This document shows, piece by piece, positions 53,651-64,000 of a DNA stretch of 64,000 nt (the stretch's first letter is position 1; each line of letters opens with the position of its first letter). This DNA comes from Chara braunii. Taxonomy: Eukaryota; Streptophyta; Charophyceae; Charales; Characeae. The notes beneath the pieces were generated by a model. That model saw only the letters and a program-made list of their open reading frames with translations, made no database searches and was not told the DNA's origin. The stretch is from positions 187,680-251,679 of the forward strand of contig BFEA01000621.1 in the NCBI GenBank assembly GCA_003427395.1. Direction: 5' to 3'. Made by a program: the position numbers and the translations under genes.

Positions 53651-55548
53651 AACGACGTGCAGCCATTTTCGACCGAGAGATTGACACGGCAGTGGAATTG
53701 CGGCACGACGGTGGGATGTGCGACGCGACAGTGGAGTTATTTTTACTGCACTGAAAGGTTTTTTCTTGCGGCGCGGCGTATGCTTTTCTTGGTGAAGGTC
53801 TGCTACCATTGGTGTCTACGGCAACAGCAGCGTGACATGGTGGCGGTTGACGACATGCAACGGTACGAAATCTGAGCGCGACAGGCGGTTGTGTTTTTTT
53901 ATGTGGCACATGAGATAAATGTTTTGTAGTTGGGACTACCCAACACTCGCGATAGTGGGATTGGACTACTTGGGACTGCCTGGATTCAGTCGGGACTAAC
54001 GTGGGACGCGGGCAGTCATTTGCGGCAGTCTTCACGCATGCGGTTTTAAAATTCGGCACCGTTTTTTTTTTTTTTTTTAGAAGTGTGGCAGAAATGGTTT
54101 TCGACTCAATAGTCATTCGACGAAGTGTTTGACAGCATGAGACCACCTGGAACCGCGTGGGACCATCTGGGACTGCCTGGGACCAGTTGGGACTGACGTG
54201 GTACCATATTGAGTATTTTTTTTGGGACCCGTACGGCTCGCCGTTTTCAGGCTTGGGTTACCGAGGATGAGGCGTGCGAGTGAGAGATGGTTTGATCAGG
54301 ATTTTCCTTGAGACTACAGCTTTCCGCGACACACACGGCTTGTTGGTTGGCTTTCTTGAGTGAGTCAGGGCGCTTCTTTTAGGCCACTTTACTCAAGGTC
54401 AGTGCTCGACCCAGATTCCCTTCACACCTATGTGCACCCACACATTGTTTGACCCTTTTTGCTTTGAATGTTCAGGACCAAAGGTTGAGTGGGGGTGTGG
54501 GCGTCATGCATGAGTGAAAAGGTGGGTCTGACGTAAGTAGTGAGACTTTGCTTGTCTTCTTTTGATTGTGTTGTTTGCGTGGTGTGCAGGTGAGTAAAAA
54601 GACTATGTATAAAAGTGGGACAAAATACTATTTGATAAAATGACGGAGAATTTTCTCCTCCTTACCATTTTCCATTCGTTAGTGAGTTGGGTGAACTTGC
54701 TTGCTATTTCTGAAGGATAATCGATGACTGCCGTGAGAAAAATCATTTTGAAAACAGAAAGAGAATCAAAGCATAATGAATTTAACTTTTCCCGAGGATT
54801 GACGGCCTCTATTCCGAGTGACCTTATCTTCCTATACCTGTCCAAATGATTCTCATTCTTTATCCCTTTTGATTTCCTTTTGCTTAAGTTACCCTGAACT
54901 TAGGAAAAATGGGAACAATTGAAAGTTACTGGTAATGGAAGTATGTTCTCTCTCCAGGAACCATTTGGGGCGGGGGTTCGTTGCTTCAGGAGCCGACCCT
55001 GTTATCGACCCAGAGTGGACCGTTCTACGGGGGGGTACTTTATCGATTCGGTGGAGACGACCTGACTTCTGCGTTCCGAGTTTTGTGCTCGAGCGAGGAG
55101 GAGGAGTACCCTAGACCACTTCCTAAAGGGAGAGGCATGCAACACTTCAAGCAATGCCCCTTGTCAAGTAGCCTGTCATCCAATAAGATTGAGAAAGTAT
55201 GGAGACAGGTGTGAGCTATCGAATTTTGAGTCGACGGTAGGTGGAATGATTGACTTTGGCAACGCGTCTCATCAAGTCAAAACTAAGGCAGCCGATTACC
55301 TTGTCGGCGACATCTATGTTATTGTCGAAAAACCAACCCCTCCTTTGCGGTTGTATGATTGTTTTGTGGAGTTCGACCTGGGATGGTCAGATTGTTTTTT
55401 TCTTTATCTTGTGTGATTGGATATATTATATAATGATTGATTTTTTTCAGTTATCATTTCAGATTGAGTATGTTCCTGTCGACTACGGTCGATTTCTTTT
55501 GATATAACTGTCTGTGGATGTTTTTTTAACTTTCCTTTAACTTCATGT
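53651..55548. other. No gene recognised
   Basis: The word TGGGACTGCC and variants recur between 53930 and 54200. A T-run of 18 is at 54062. Nothing else supportable. Confidence 0.35.
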
Positions 55549-56062
55549 CTAAGGGACTAGGATTAAGTTGAGGGTTTCACGCTTGGTTGAGACCATCCTA
55601 GTCGACCGACGTTCGCTTCGTACTTAGGAGATCAGCCCCCTAGGAACGAACGGCGTTCAGGTCCACTTGGTGTTAACCAAGCGTATCTATACTACGGCAA
55701 ACGAGCAAACGCCCTCGGCTGACCTACCTCTGCAATTGCATCTAAAAACTTTCGAACGTGGGCCAGTAGCTCGGTAGGGATACGCCCCTAAGGGTGGTGA
55801 CAACCCCTTAGGAAAGGGAAGTTTATGCCCCACGGGAACCTATCTTGTCGTAGGGGACCGTGAGATGTACAGTTGGCGCACCCGGCTAGAGTGGCGAAGG
55901 GACGACGTGACCACGCCCGTCTCAACGACTCGTGGGATGTGTAGCGTCGTTTCCGAGTTGTCTCTCTTTGGTTATGTTTTGTTTAAACTCCTGCGTGACA
56001 TGGTCGGGAGGGCCCTCGCTCGCGAGGGGGTCGATGCGCTCGACAACGTGACATGTTAACAT
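55549..56062 (+). repeat. LTR family R, partial copy R4
   Basis: AAGGGACTAGGA, CATCCTAGTCGACCG, CCTCTGCAATTGCA, AGTAGCTCGGTAGGGATACG, AGGGTGGTGACAACC, CTATCTTGTCGTAGGGGA and GATGCGCTCGACAACG align with R1/R2. The first third of the LTR is missing. Confidence 0.7.
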
Positions 56063-56224
56063 GATTTCGGGTTACTTACAGATTACCCGATTATAAATGT
56101 TGAGGGACGCTGGACCCGATTTCCAGCAGGTGTTGCTCCCCACCAATAGATGGAGCCTCCCCGAGCATGTTAGTGGTGTTTTGTCTTATTAGCATCCCTA
56201 ACATTCACTCAGGTTGTTTTCTCA

Positions 56225-56251
56225 AAAAAAAAAAAAAAAAAAAAAAAAAAT
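56225..56251 (+). repeat. poly(A) run (about 27 A)
   Basis: May mark the 3' end of a retroposed sequence on the plus strand, but no source element is recognised upstream. Confidence 0.5.
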
Positions 56252-57240
56252 CACCTTTCATCCGAAGGAGGTCTCACTTATTGGGACCCCCAACCATCCC
56301 TTCTCTCTTTAGGATGAACTCTCAAGCGACCTTTTCTTAAAACATCTTCCCTCTTTGAAATATGAGTATCCAAATAAGCATAAGACTAGCTTCCCACTTG
56401 AAGATGTCTCAAATATAAAACAACTCAAACTAAGAGACCAACTTATGAGTCCTCATCTCTACTCAACAACAAACATTCGGCATAATAAGCATTCTGGTCT
56501 CCAAGAACCATAAATTCCTTTAGGATTCTCACACATTTCACAAAAACAGACTGCACTCCCTCTCCTTATACCCGACCTTATCACCTGCCCGTGGGCAGAT
56601 CGCACGAGTTTACCGAAGAGTAGGCAGTTCACATTCACTCATATCTGCAAAACATATGGCACACGAGATGTCTCTTATACATCTCTCACACAAAAACCAT
56701 CATACATCAGGATAAATCCATACATATGAGAGCGATTGTGATCGTCATATACAGGGAAATAGTCTTAGGCAAACCTCAACTCAAAATATAATCAGGGATG
56801 AGATATCTCATAGGCAAACCTCAACTCAAAATATAATCAGGGATGAGATATCTCATAAAAAAACACAAATAATAGTCCATACCCGTAACTCACTCGGATC
56901 AAAGGAAATCACCCTCAATATGGTACAAGGCTAGTCACATTGTCAAAAACATTCCTGAAACGAGAACTGAATCTGACTCTCAAGAGTCAGAGGAAAAATA
57001 ACCTCAGTATACATATGTCACATCACTGAATCCCGATCCTCATGCTACAACAGAGAACCTCAAGGGCAACCATACGCTGTAATCCCCTATATGAAAAAAT
57101 TACAGCATAGGTACCCAAGCTTCTAATAGGACAAAAAACAAAAACAAAGATAAAGACAAATATCTTACCCAAAATGCAAACTCAACTCAATCTCACCTTG
57201 CCATAATGACATTAGTACATAGGCGAACCAATCCCTACGC
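56252..57240. other. Noncoding; contains a perfect 45-bp tandem repeat
   Basis: 56766-56810 and 56811-56855 are identical 45-bp units starting TAGGCAAACCTCAACTC. The rest shows no motif. Confidence 0.7.
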
Positions 57241-59866
57241 ACTTATCTCCGCCTGGTTCTGCTTGTACAACTGAGCTCTACCCCCATCCGCAAATCTCTC
57301 CACCGTTCTGCCTTGTCTATCGTACATTCTCCTTCCACTCTCAACGATTTTCCCTGTCGCTTTGTCCTTGAGGAACGTAGGACACTCAAGAGCCTGGTGC
57401 ACACCATCCTTGCAGAAGAAACATAGTTGATCAACCTTCCTTCTGCACTTCTTTCCCCTTGGGGGTGGTGGAGGTGATGAGGGAGATCCCGTTATTTCAC
57501 TGACAACCTTCTGCTGCTCTGCCCCAAAGGCCTGGCCCCCAGAACCTGATCCAGTGACCCAGGGATCCCAATCTGCTCCTCAGCTCGCTCAGTTCTGGGA
57601 CGTATTCATAAGTATCCAGTCTTTGCGGTCGACCCTCAGACACTTCCTCTACCCCACGTGTTGGCACCTCCTCACGAGGAACCTCCATCCTCTGCTCGGA
57701 CACGGGTGTGCTCACCCCCTCCTACATAGTGCCAACTGCCTCCAGGAGCACACCCATAGACCCCTCTGTTGAACCCAAAATCAGTTGGCCGCTAGTTGTC
57801 TGCTGTCCTCCCTCAACTGGTGCTGGCATAACTGCTGTCGTGGGCCCCATAGATATCGTCGGCAAAGTGGTGAGTTCAGTAGGTGCCCGAAACTCAAAGG
57901 CCTCTCTCTCTGCCTCCCTCTTTGCCTTTGCCTTCTCTAGCTCCAGGATAACCTTCCCCATGGGCGGTCCTTGGGAATGTCCAGTCGTGGATGGGTGCCT
58001 AAATAGGCTCTGCCCTGATTCCCTCTGAATGCCGTATCGACCACTCTTCGTCCAGTCTACTACTTTGGGAGGCCCCTCTCTCTCCACCCTCGCTGCCATA
58101 TCCTGGAGTTGTTGTCTCATCTCCTGGATGGTAGTGGCCTGGTTAGTCGTCCATGCCCTGAGCTCCTTGAGCTCTGCCTCAATTGCCTCCAAGCGCACCC
58201 CATGACTCACTTCCTTTGTCTTTTTTCCAGCCAGATCATCTTCCAACATCAAATACCTATTGAAAGAAATCTTGGTCAGGAAGCGGATCTTATGGTCCAG
58301 GTATTCATTTGCTGACCTCAACGTCCCTAGTACTGCTCTCTCTGGAGCCGCCAACTCCTTGCCATACTGGCCCCAAAACTCATCCCACATCTCCTTCATT
58401 CCACATGGTTTTGGGGCGTGTTCGGTGGCTGATCTAGGAGTGCCACTGTCTCCTCTAACCTCTGCCTCTCCTCCCAAATCTCCTCCACACACTTCCCGAC
58501 CCTAGCCCGTCTCTCTTCTGTTGTCTCTCCGGTCGGTGCTCTCCCTCTCGTGCGATTGTCCTCTCCCTCTGGAATCTCAGCTCACACCTCTCTCTCTGCT
58601 TGGTGAGGCTCTTGTGGTGGCTCCATAGGCATACCCCTCTCAATGTCAGGGTGCTCATAGGCATGCGCCGCCAGATATCTATTGATCGTGGAAACGGCCT
58701 CTTTCCTCCAGCCAGTCCTCTCTCGCTCCATCTCTACCCTCACCCCTGGTGAAAGAGTCGTACCTGGGGGAGGTGGTGGAACCTCTCCCTGCTGGAGCTC
58801 CTCCCCTGCCTCTCTGGTAGTCTCTAGCACTGCCCCCGGCCTGGACTCTGGAGCTGACGTCCGAGGGGGAGTATCTTCTCCAACGTCTATCACCTCCTCT
58901 ATCACTTGTCTTCCCTGAGCACCTCGTACCGCCTTTGACACTGGCTCATAAAGCTCCTCTCGTGGTACCCCTACTGCTGGTTCATCCCGCTTCTCGTCGG
59001 TCTGAGGCACCCTCCACTGTCACACATCCATGTGTGCCTCCAACGCCTGCATTGATCCTTTGGATGGCGGCACCTCCTCTCACGCGCGTTGAGGGGATCC
59101 TCTCAATCCCTTTTCAGTAAAACGCTAAAAAACCACCGGGCATAACCCACACTCAGGATATGCTCCTCGCTCCTCAGCCTCAGGTACTAACTCCTCCTCC
59201 CACCTCGCGAGTGCCTTCCGTCCCCCTCGTGATGGCATGGCCTCTCTGGGCTCAGGATCCCTCTGCCTCTTGCTCCTCTGTCGCCTCTCAACCCTTGGCT
59301 GAGGTTGCTCTGGTCGTCGAAAGACCTTCCTCAGGTGTGCTCTGCAACTCTCCGAGTCTCGAGCCATGTCCCTGATCTGTCGGGCCAACGGTCTCTCCGC
59401 CTTCCTGACCCATAGAGGTAGAGTTCGCGCCCACTCATCCCTCAATATATCTTGCTCGTGCATGAACTGCTCAAAAGCAGGGATGAACTCCTCCGCATTC
59501 TCAATCTCTAGGCGGATCGGCACGCCGCCTAGCCCCCACGGGTGAGGGTCTCAGCTCCTACATCCTCATCTCTACCACTGACCAAGTCCTCGCCTCTCTG
59601 CGAATTCGTGCGATGGGCTCCTCAAACCTGCCAACTCCCCTCAACCTCTCTATCCTCTGTGCCACCGTCCACCCCATGTGTTGCGCATACCCTAGGAAAT
59701 CATCCAGGAAGAGCTCTATATCCCCGTCGTCATATACGGGCGTGTGCTCCCTCCAGTGAGACCCATGCCGGTTATAACCCCCTGAAGCTCCCAATGGCCT
59801 CTGTGGTGGCCACGTCTCCCTCCCTCCTTTCGACATGGCTATCCTTGCAAGGTCAGACCTGCACAA
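57240..59866 (-). pseudogene. gag with CCHC zinc knuckle (gypsy element 3)
   Basis: Starts near MSKGGRETWPPQRP (59830) and continues PVYDDGDIELFLDDFLGYA, the N-terminal capsid-type pattern, then FIPAFEQFMHEQDILRDEW and a basic Arg-rich region. A frame at 58492-57722 has coiled-coil-like LEAIEAELKELRAW and MRQQLQDMAARVE. Near 57420 a frame encodes CFFCKDGVHQALEC, a perfect CX2CX4HX4C knuckle, then MYDRQGRTVERFADGGRAQL. Frameshifts near 59530, 59060, 58540 and 57720 break it. No protease follows the knuckle. Confidence 0.7.
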
Positions 59867-60059
59867 CAGACGAAGGAGACGGCAGGCACAACAAAAGGGG
59901 TAAGTAAACAGGGATACAGGGTTTACTCAAGGCAATAAGCAAGCACACACCCTGCCCATACATCCTATCATCTTACTCCTTTCTGGGACCTAACTACAAA
60001 CTTTTTCTACATGCGTAAGGTCCTACTATAAAGGGGATTAGATCGTCTATCTCACCTCT

Positions 60060-61187
60060 TATCTCGCCATGAACTTCCAATCCTTCCACCCTGTTCCATC
60101 CAGCTCCTCAATTTAATAGGCGCCAAAATCCCCACATGTCACAACCCTGTATGACCCTAACCACCTTTTGTCAAGCTTCCTTGACCACTGTTTTTCCAGG
60201 GACGAATCATATAGCAATTCGACACCTCCAATTGACCATTGGTGCTATGCCCCCTCTCAACTGGATCATTTGCCTGGGCATGTGCTGTCGTGGTATAATT
60301 GGCTACCACGCTGTATCCTGACAACAACTCCTGCACCTCCCGACAAGAAAACTCTGACCCCCTATGTATCACGAATTCCTTGACGAAGGGATAACGGAGG
60401 TAGTACTTCTCGATGCAGCTTACCAATACCGAGCTGGTCTTTGTACGAATGGCGCGACCATCTATAAAGCCAGAAAGGTTGTCTCGCACATCGAAGATAT
60501 AGTTGTAGCTATGATCCCCAACCGACATAAACAATAAGTCGAGATATACTACGACACCCACTTCCTTTTCCAACCTTGGATGCAGCGGCTCTCCTAGCCT
60601 CTGAGGAGATCTTTCTTGATACAGTACACAGAAATGGCAAAATTTGTTGACCATCTCCATCATCCCATTCCAATAGTATAGCTCGCTTATCTTGGCATAC
60701 GTGACACTAATTCCTTGATGCCCCCCTGCAATGCCATCATGAAGCGCGACTATAATATCGATCTGACGATTCCTCCCACATACAACCCTTCTGGGGCGCC
60801 CTACTTGCCTCTTTAAAAAGAGATGACCATCTCTAACTAGGTAGAGATGCCTCATCTTTTAAGCTCTTTCGCTAGCATCCCTATCCCGCATCTCACACGA
60901 TAAGAGAAGTCCCAACTCCAGGTAGATTCCACTATATTCCTCTGCACGGAACGCCTCTTTGATCTCCCCTTCCTCAACTCGGCATTCTGACTTTCTAGAA
61001 CAATATCTTCCTTCTCAGCCGGATTCAGCGAGCTTACTTGATCAAAATTCCCCTGCAGAAGCGTGTTGATGAGGAGGTACATTCCCTCCATCAACTCCTC
61101 GTGTTTCTCTACCTGGTCCGGGCCTTCTTCTATCATTCTCATCTCCTCCACCAGACTATGTGTGTTTGTCAGTGCCAACTTCATCAT
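60060..61187 (-). pseudogene. Integrase (gypsy element 3), catalytic Asp lost
   Basis: The main frame 60855-60157 has the HHCC domain (LHDGIAGGHQG, then KFCHFCVLYQERS), core start VVYLDLLFM (first catalytic Asp), EFVIHRGSEFS where a catalytic Asp should precede Arg (DRGSEF in relatives; here His), and PVERGH (Glu). The C-terminal domain continues in another frame to about 60062 (LEKQWSRKLDKRWLGSYRV, EELDGTGW). The upstream part 61187-60852 has LVEEMRMIEEG and the RNase H/integrase linker. Inactive. Confidence 0.8.
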
Positions 61188-61439
61188 CCATTGGACATCC
61201 TTGCCTCCCTACGAGGCTTCTTCCTTAAATGGCTGGAGCACTAGCTCCGTCTTCCGCTCATATCCCCTAGGTGCAAGCCAGATAGGATGGTCGATGCAAC
61301 TTGGCACTCGCAAGGACCACTTATTAATATGGATGCGGACGTCTTCTTCTTGATCCAAGAAGCTATCAGCCAGGGGCGTGTTTTCTACAACCTCTCCCTT
61401 TTGCTTATCCCAGTTGATGCAACTTAGCACATCTGGCCT

Positions 61440-61850
61440 ATTCTTATTCCGTTAAATCAGTTCCAATTCGAAATTAAACATCCAGATGTATGTTAACCAT
61501 CTGGCGACAGTTGGATTCTATGAAACGTAATTCCTCAGCGAATAAGCGCGCGGAGTTGGGTCTACCCTCAATATGAACCTTCTGCCAAAGATATAGTTTC
61601 GAAAAATCCTCAGGCAGTGGAGGACCACGAGAGTCTCTCTCTTAAACTAAGAGTAATTTTTCTCATTCGTACAACGAGTTCGACTCTCAAACCTTAGCGG
61701 CCTCTCCTTCCCTTCAACATCTGTCTGAATCAAGACTCCCCCTAAGGCAGTCGGTCCAACGTCCGTCTCAATGATAAATGGGCTTACCTTAGTGGCCTCA
61801 TAGTCTGGTGCTCCTAATACTAACCCTCCTTGTCGAAACTCCTCCTTCAT
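61440..61850 (-). pseudogene. RNase H (gypsy element 3)
   Basis: The minus frame from 61850 has FIIETDVGPTALGGVLIQ, the first RNase H Asp motif (usual xxTDASxxGxGAVL), and RPLRFESRTRCTNEKNYS, matching the normal RPxxFESRxxxxxExxYS. Later parts are frameshifted. Confidence 0.75.
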
Positions 61851-61989
61851 CCCTGAAACAACTTTTTCCTGCTCCTCACCTCATACCCATTCCTGATCTT
61901 GACACACCAGCTTTCTTAGGTGCTCAGTCTTCGCAGCAAAGTTTTTGACGAAGGTTCTCCAAAACCTACACGTGCCAAGGAAGCTCCTA

Positions 61990-62590
61990 ACATCTGTTAT
62001 CGAATGGAATGGTACTGGTCATTCGACAATTTGCCCGTTTTTTTTACATCAGGTCGACGGTCACTCTCACTACATACGAACCCCAAGATAGTATTCTCCC
62101 TCATGAAGTGTCGGAATTTGGTACCACTTGCTGTAAGGTTGTGTTCCTCAAGCAAAGTCAGGACTTCATCAAGATCCTGAATATGCTTCCAAACAAAACG
62201 CCTTGCACCTGGCAATACTTTGTCACTCTCCTTCTCTCTCGGCCCCTTTACCTCCAAGTCGTCGATATATGGATGAGTGATATGCGGGCTGACTGTCTGC
62301 ATGACTCGAATCATATGTTGTTGGACCATTGCCACCACACTAGTCCACCCTTGCGGAGATACATTCATGTGGATCAGCCCTCTGAGCCTATGCATCGTTG
62401 TCACTAGTCTCTCTGGCCGGTAGACCGGAAATTGGTCATATCCCGAGTAGAGGTCTATAAGCGAAATTATAGGTCTCCCAACACATGATTCCGACAACGC
62501 ATCGTCATTTGGCAGACCCCCCGCATCTCGCACGGTCAGAGCATTCAACCCCTGCAAGTCCTACACCCACCGCAAAGCTATGTGACACCC
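61990..62590 (-). pseudogene. Reverse transcriptase (gypsy element 3), 5' part cut by E2
   Basis: Just before the main frame, HIALRWV-stop-DLQGLNALTV (62580-62540) gives the start of the palm; SLIDLYSGYDQFPVY, LRGLIHMNVSPQGWTS and HPYIDDLEVKGP follow, with YIDD as active site. TIR element E2 and a TA repeat lie directly upstream, so fingers and protease are missing. Confidence 0.85.
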
Positions 62591-62710
62591 GCGACCTAGG
62601 CGGCGGACAATTCGGCCACGGTCGCGGCCGATGAGGCCTAGTTCGCGGCCTGTTTTTTTAATATTTGTTTGTACCCCTAAAAATACGTAAATATATATAT
62701 ATATATATAC

Positions 62711-62953
62711 AGGGTAAGCGGCATTCGGGACGGGCCGAACGCCCGAACCCGAACGCCCGAACGTATGGGACCCCTTAGGGATGCGTTCGGCCGGACCCAC
62801 AAAAAAAAAACCAAAAAAAAAACAAGTCATCAAAAAAATCTCAAAAATAGAAATGTTATGGAAAAAAATAAATAAAACAAGATTTGCCTGAGCACTACAT
62901 CCGAATTCTTAACCAAATTTGAAATAAAAATAAAATACCACAAACAAATACGA

Positions 62954-62996
<43 letters not shown>

Positions 62997-63563
62997 ATCA
63001 AAAAAATCTCAAAAATAGATATGTTATGAAAAAAAAAAAAAAAAACAAGATTTGCCTGAGCATTACATCCGAATTCCTAACCAAATTTGAAATAAAAATA
63101 AAATACCACAAACAAATACTAATAATAAAAACAAATAAAAATAAAAAGATAATTAAATTTAATAAGTGTGCGAGCATGTTTTCGACACCGCTATCTTTGG
63201 CGATTTTTCCTTTTTTTTTGGCATAGTTAAATACCCTGGAAATTTAGAGATGTGTATTTCACATAATACAAAACCCACAAAAAAATTTTCAAAAAATAAT
63301 AAAATTGTTTAGACCCCGAACTAAAGTGAAAACAAAAAGTAAAAAGTAAAAAAAACGTGGGCGAGCACGTTTTGACATTGCCATCTTTGGCGATTCTTAA
63401 CTCTTATCTGGCTCATCCAAATAACTTAAAAATATAAAGGCATGTACCTCACGTCATAGAGAACTCACAAAAACAAATTTAGAAAAAAATATATATTTTT
63501 AGGCCCCGAAATATTTTTTCGCGGGGAGCGAACGCCGTCGGGTTCGGACCTCGTACGACACCC
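62711..63563 (-). mobile_element. TIR element E2, minus orientation, right end truncated
   Basis: The reverse complement matches E1: AGGGTAAGCGGCATTCGGGACGG at its left border, CATACGTTCGGGCGTTCGGG and, on the right, GTCGTACGAGGTCCGAACC, then abrupt loss into a TA repeat before the hairpin end. It contains poly(A) runs (62960-62993). Confidence 0.65.
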
Positions 63564-63589
63564 GTATATATATATATATATATATATAC
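63564..63589. repeat. (TA)n microsatellite between E2 and E3
   Basis: About 26 bp of TA separate two inverted copies of the E element. (TA)n also borders E1 and the outer end of E2, suggesting TA-rich target preference. Confidence 0.85.
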
Positions 63590-64000
63590 AGGGTCACCAG
63601 CCAGTACGTATGGAGGTTCCCGGGCAGACCTCCGTACGTACGGGCGTTCGGGGTCCCATACGGGGTCCGAACCCGACGGCGTTCGGCCTTCGCCAAAACT
63701 TATTTCGGGGCCTAGAAATAAATTGTTTTTCCTGAGTTTTTTTTCGACAGTTCTTTATGACGTGAGGTACATGCATGTAAATTTTCAAGTCATTTGGCTA
63801 AACTAAATAAGAATTAAAAATCGCCACAGGTGGTGGTGTCAAAACGTGCTCCCCCACGTATTTTTTCACTTTTTACTTTTTGTTTTCACTTTAGTTTGGG
63901 TTCTAAATAATTTTATTATTTTTTGAAACTTTTTTAGTGGGTTTTGCATTATGTGAAGTACACATCTGTACATTTTTAGGGCATTTAGCTATGTCAAAAA
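63590..64000 (+). mobile_element. TIR element E3, plus orientation, runs off the window
   Basis: AGGGTCACCAGCCAGTACG at 63590, then the conserved subterminal hairpin (GTACGTATGGAGGT/GACCTCCGTACGTAC), CCCGACGGCGTTCGGCC and GTGAGGTACATGC as in E1. Collinear with E1 36292-36700. The 3' end lies beyond 64000. Confidence 0.7.

Larger units (their letters stand above)
57240..62590 (-). mobile_element. Ty3/gypsy-type element 3, pol upstream of gag
   Basis: On the minus strand pol comes first (RT 62590-61997, RNase H 61850-61647, integrase 60855-60060) and gag follows (59866-57240), separated by about 190 bp. Normal gypsy order is gag then pol. Either two tandem copies were joined with loss of the LTR and the rest between them, or the order is genuinely permuted. 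The RT 5' end is cut by TIR element E2. Confidence 0.7.

Noticed and set aside
53220-53875. Open frames of 93 and 180 codons
   Set aside because: Mostly tandem-repeat translation with no recognisable domain.

Overview
This is eukaryotic nuclear DNA made almost entirely of repeats. I found no intact host gene, no rRNA gene and no CRISPR array. Every recognisable coding stretch belongs to a transposable element (TE) and nearly all are decayed. The best guess is a green-lineage genome of charophyte-alga type (Chara-like). This is inference, from Penelope-like elements with permuted domains, plant-style LINE ORF1 and a nested LTR landscape; no single-copy gene confirms it.

Layout. 1-4390: minus-strand Ty3/gypsy element cut by the window edge. 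4931-11170: minus-strand Penelope-like element (PLE2) with terminal pseudo-LTRs. 11170-13680: microsatellites and a diverged tandem repeat. 13690-16680: second gypsy pol, minus strand. 17475-26500: two tandem copies of a ~1.29 kb noncoding repeat; the second is split by a plus-strand Penelope-like element (PLE1, 18995-25359) flanked by a 10-bp target duplication. In PLE1 the GIY-YIG endonuclease lies before the reverse transcriptase, and a zinc-knuckle/coiled-coil ORF1 comes first. 27055-31737: a 172-bp satellite, a 322-bp composite duplication and a ~55-bp minisatellite. 31738-42420: plus-strand LTR element with a gag remnant but no visible pol, carrying four nested insertions. 43290-46760: 3' end of a related element in opposite orientation. 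46760-51190: mostly unassigned, with a tRNA-Asp-like sequence. 51211-52329: LINE ORF1. 52560-53650: hairpin-rich DNA and a tandem hairpin array. 55549-56062: partial LTR. 57240-62590: gypsy gag and pol in reversed order (pol upstream of gag). 62711-64000: two copies of a TIR element facing each other.

The most notable signals are: (1) arrays of stem-loops whose core is conserved while the arms change in a compensating way (45996-46730, with a second architecture at 37835-38169), inside related LTR elements; (2) two permuted Penelope-like elements sharing a three-part ORF1; (3) a 38-bp sequencing-library junction adapter left in the assembly at 19295-19332.

The elements do not work together as an operon. 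They form a nest of insertions, and their order of arrival can be read from which one interrupts which.
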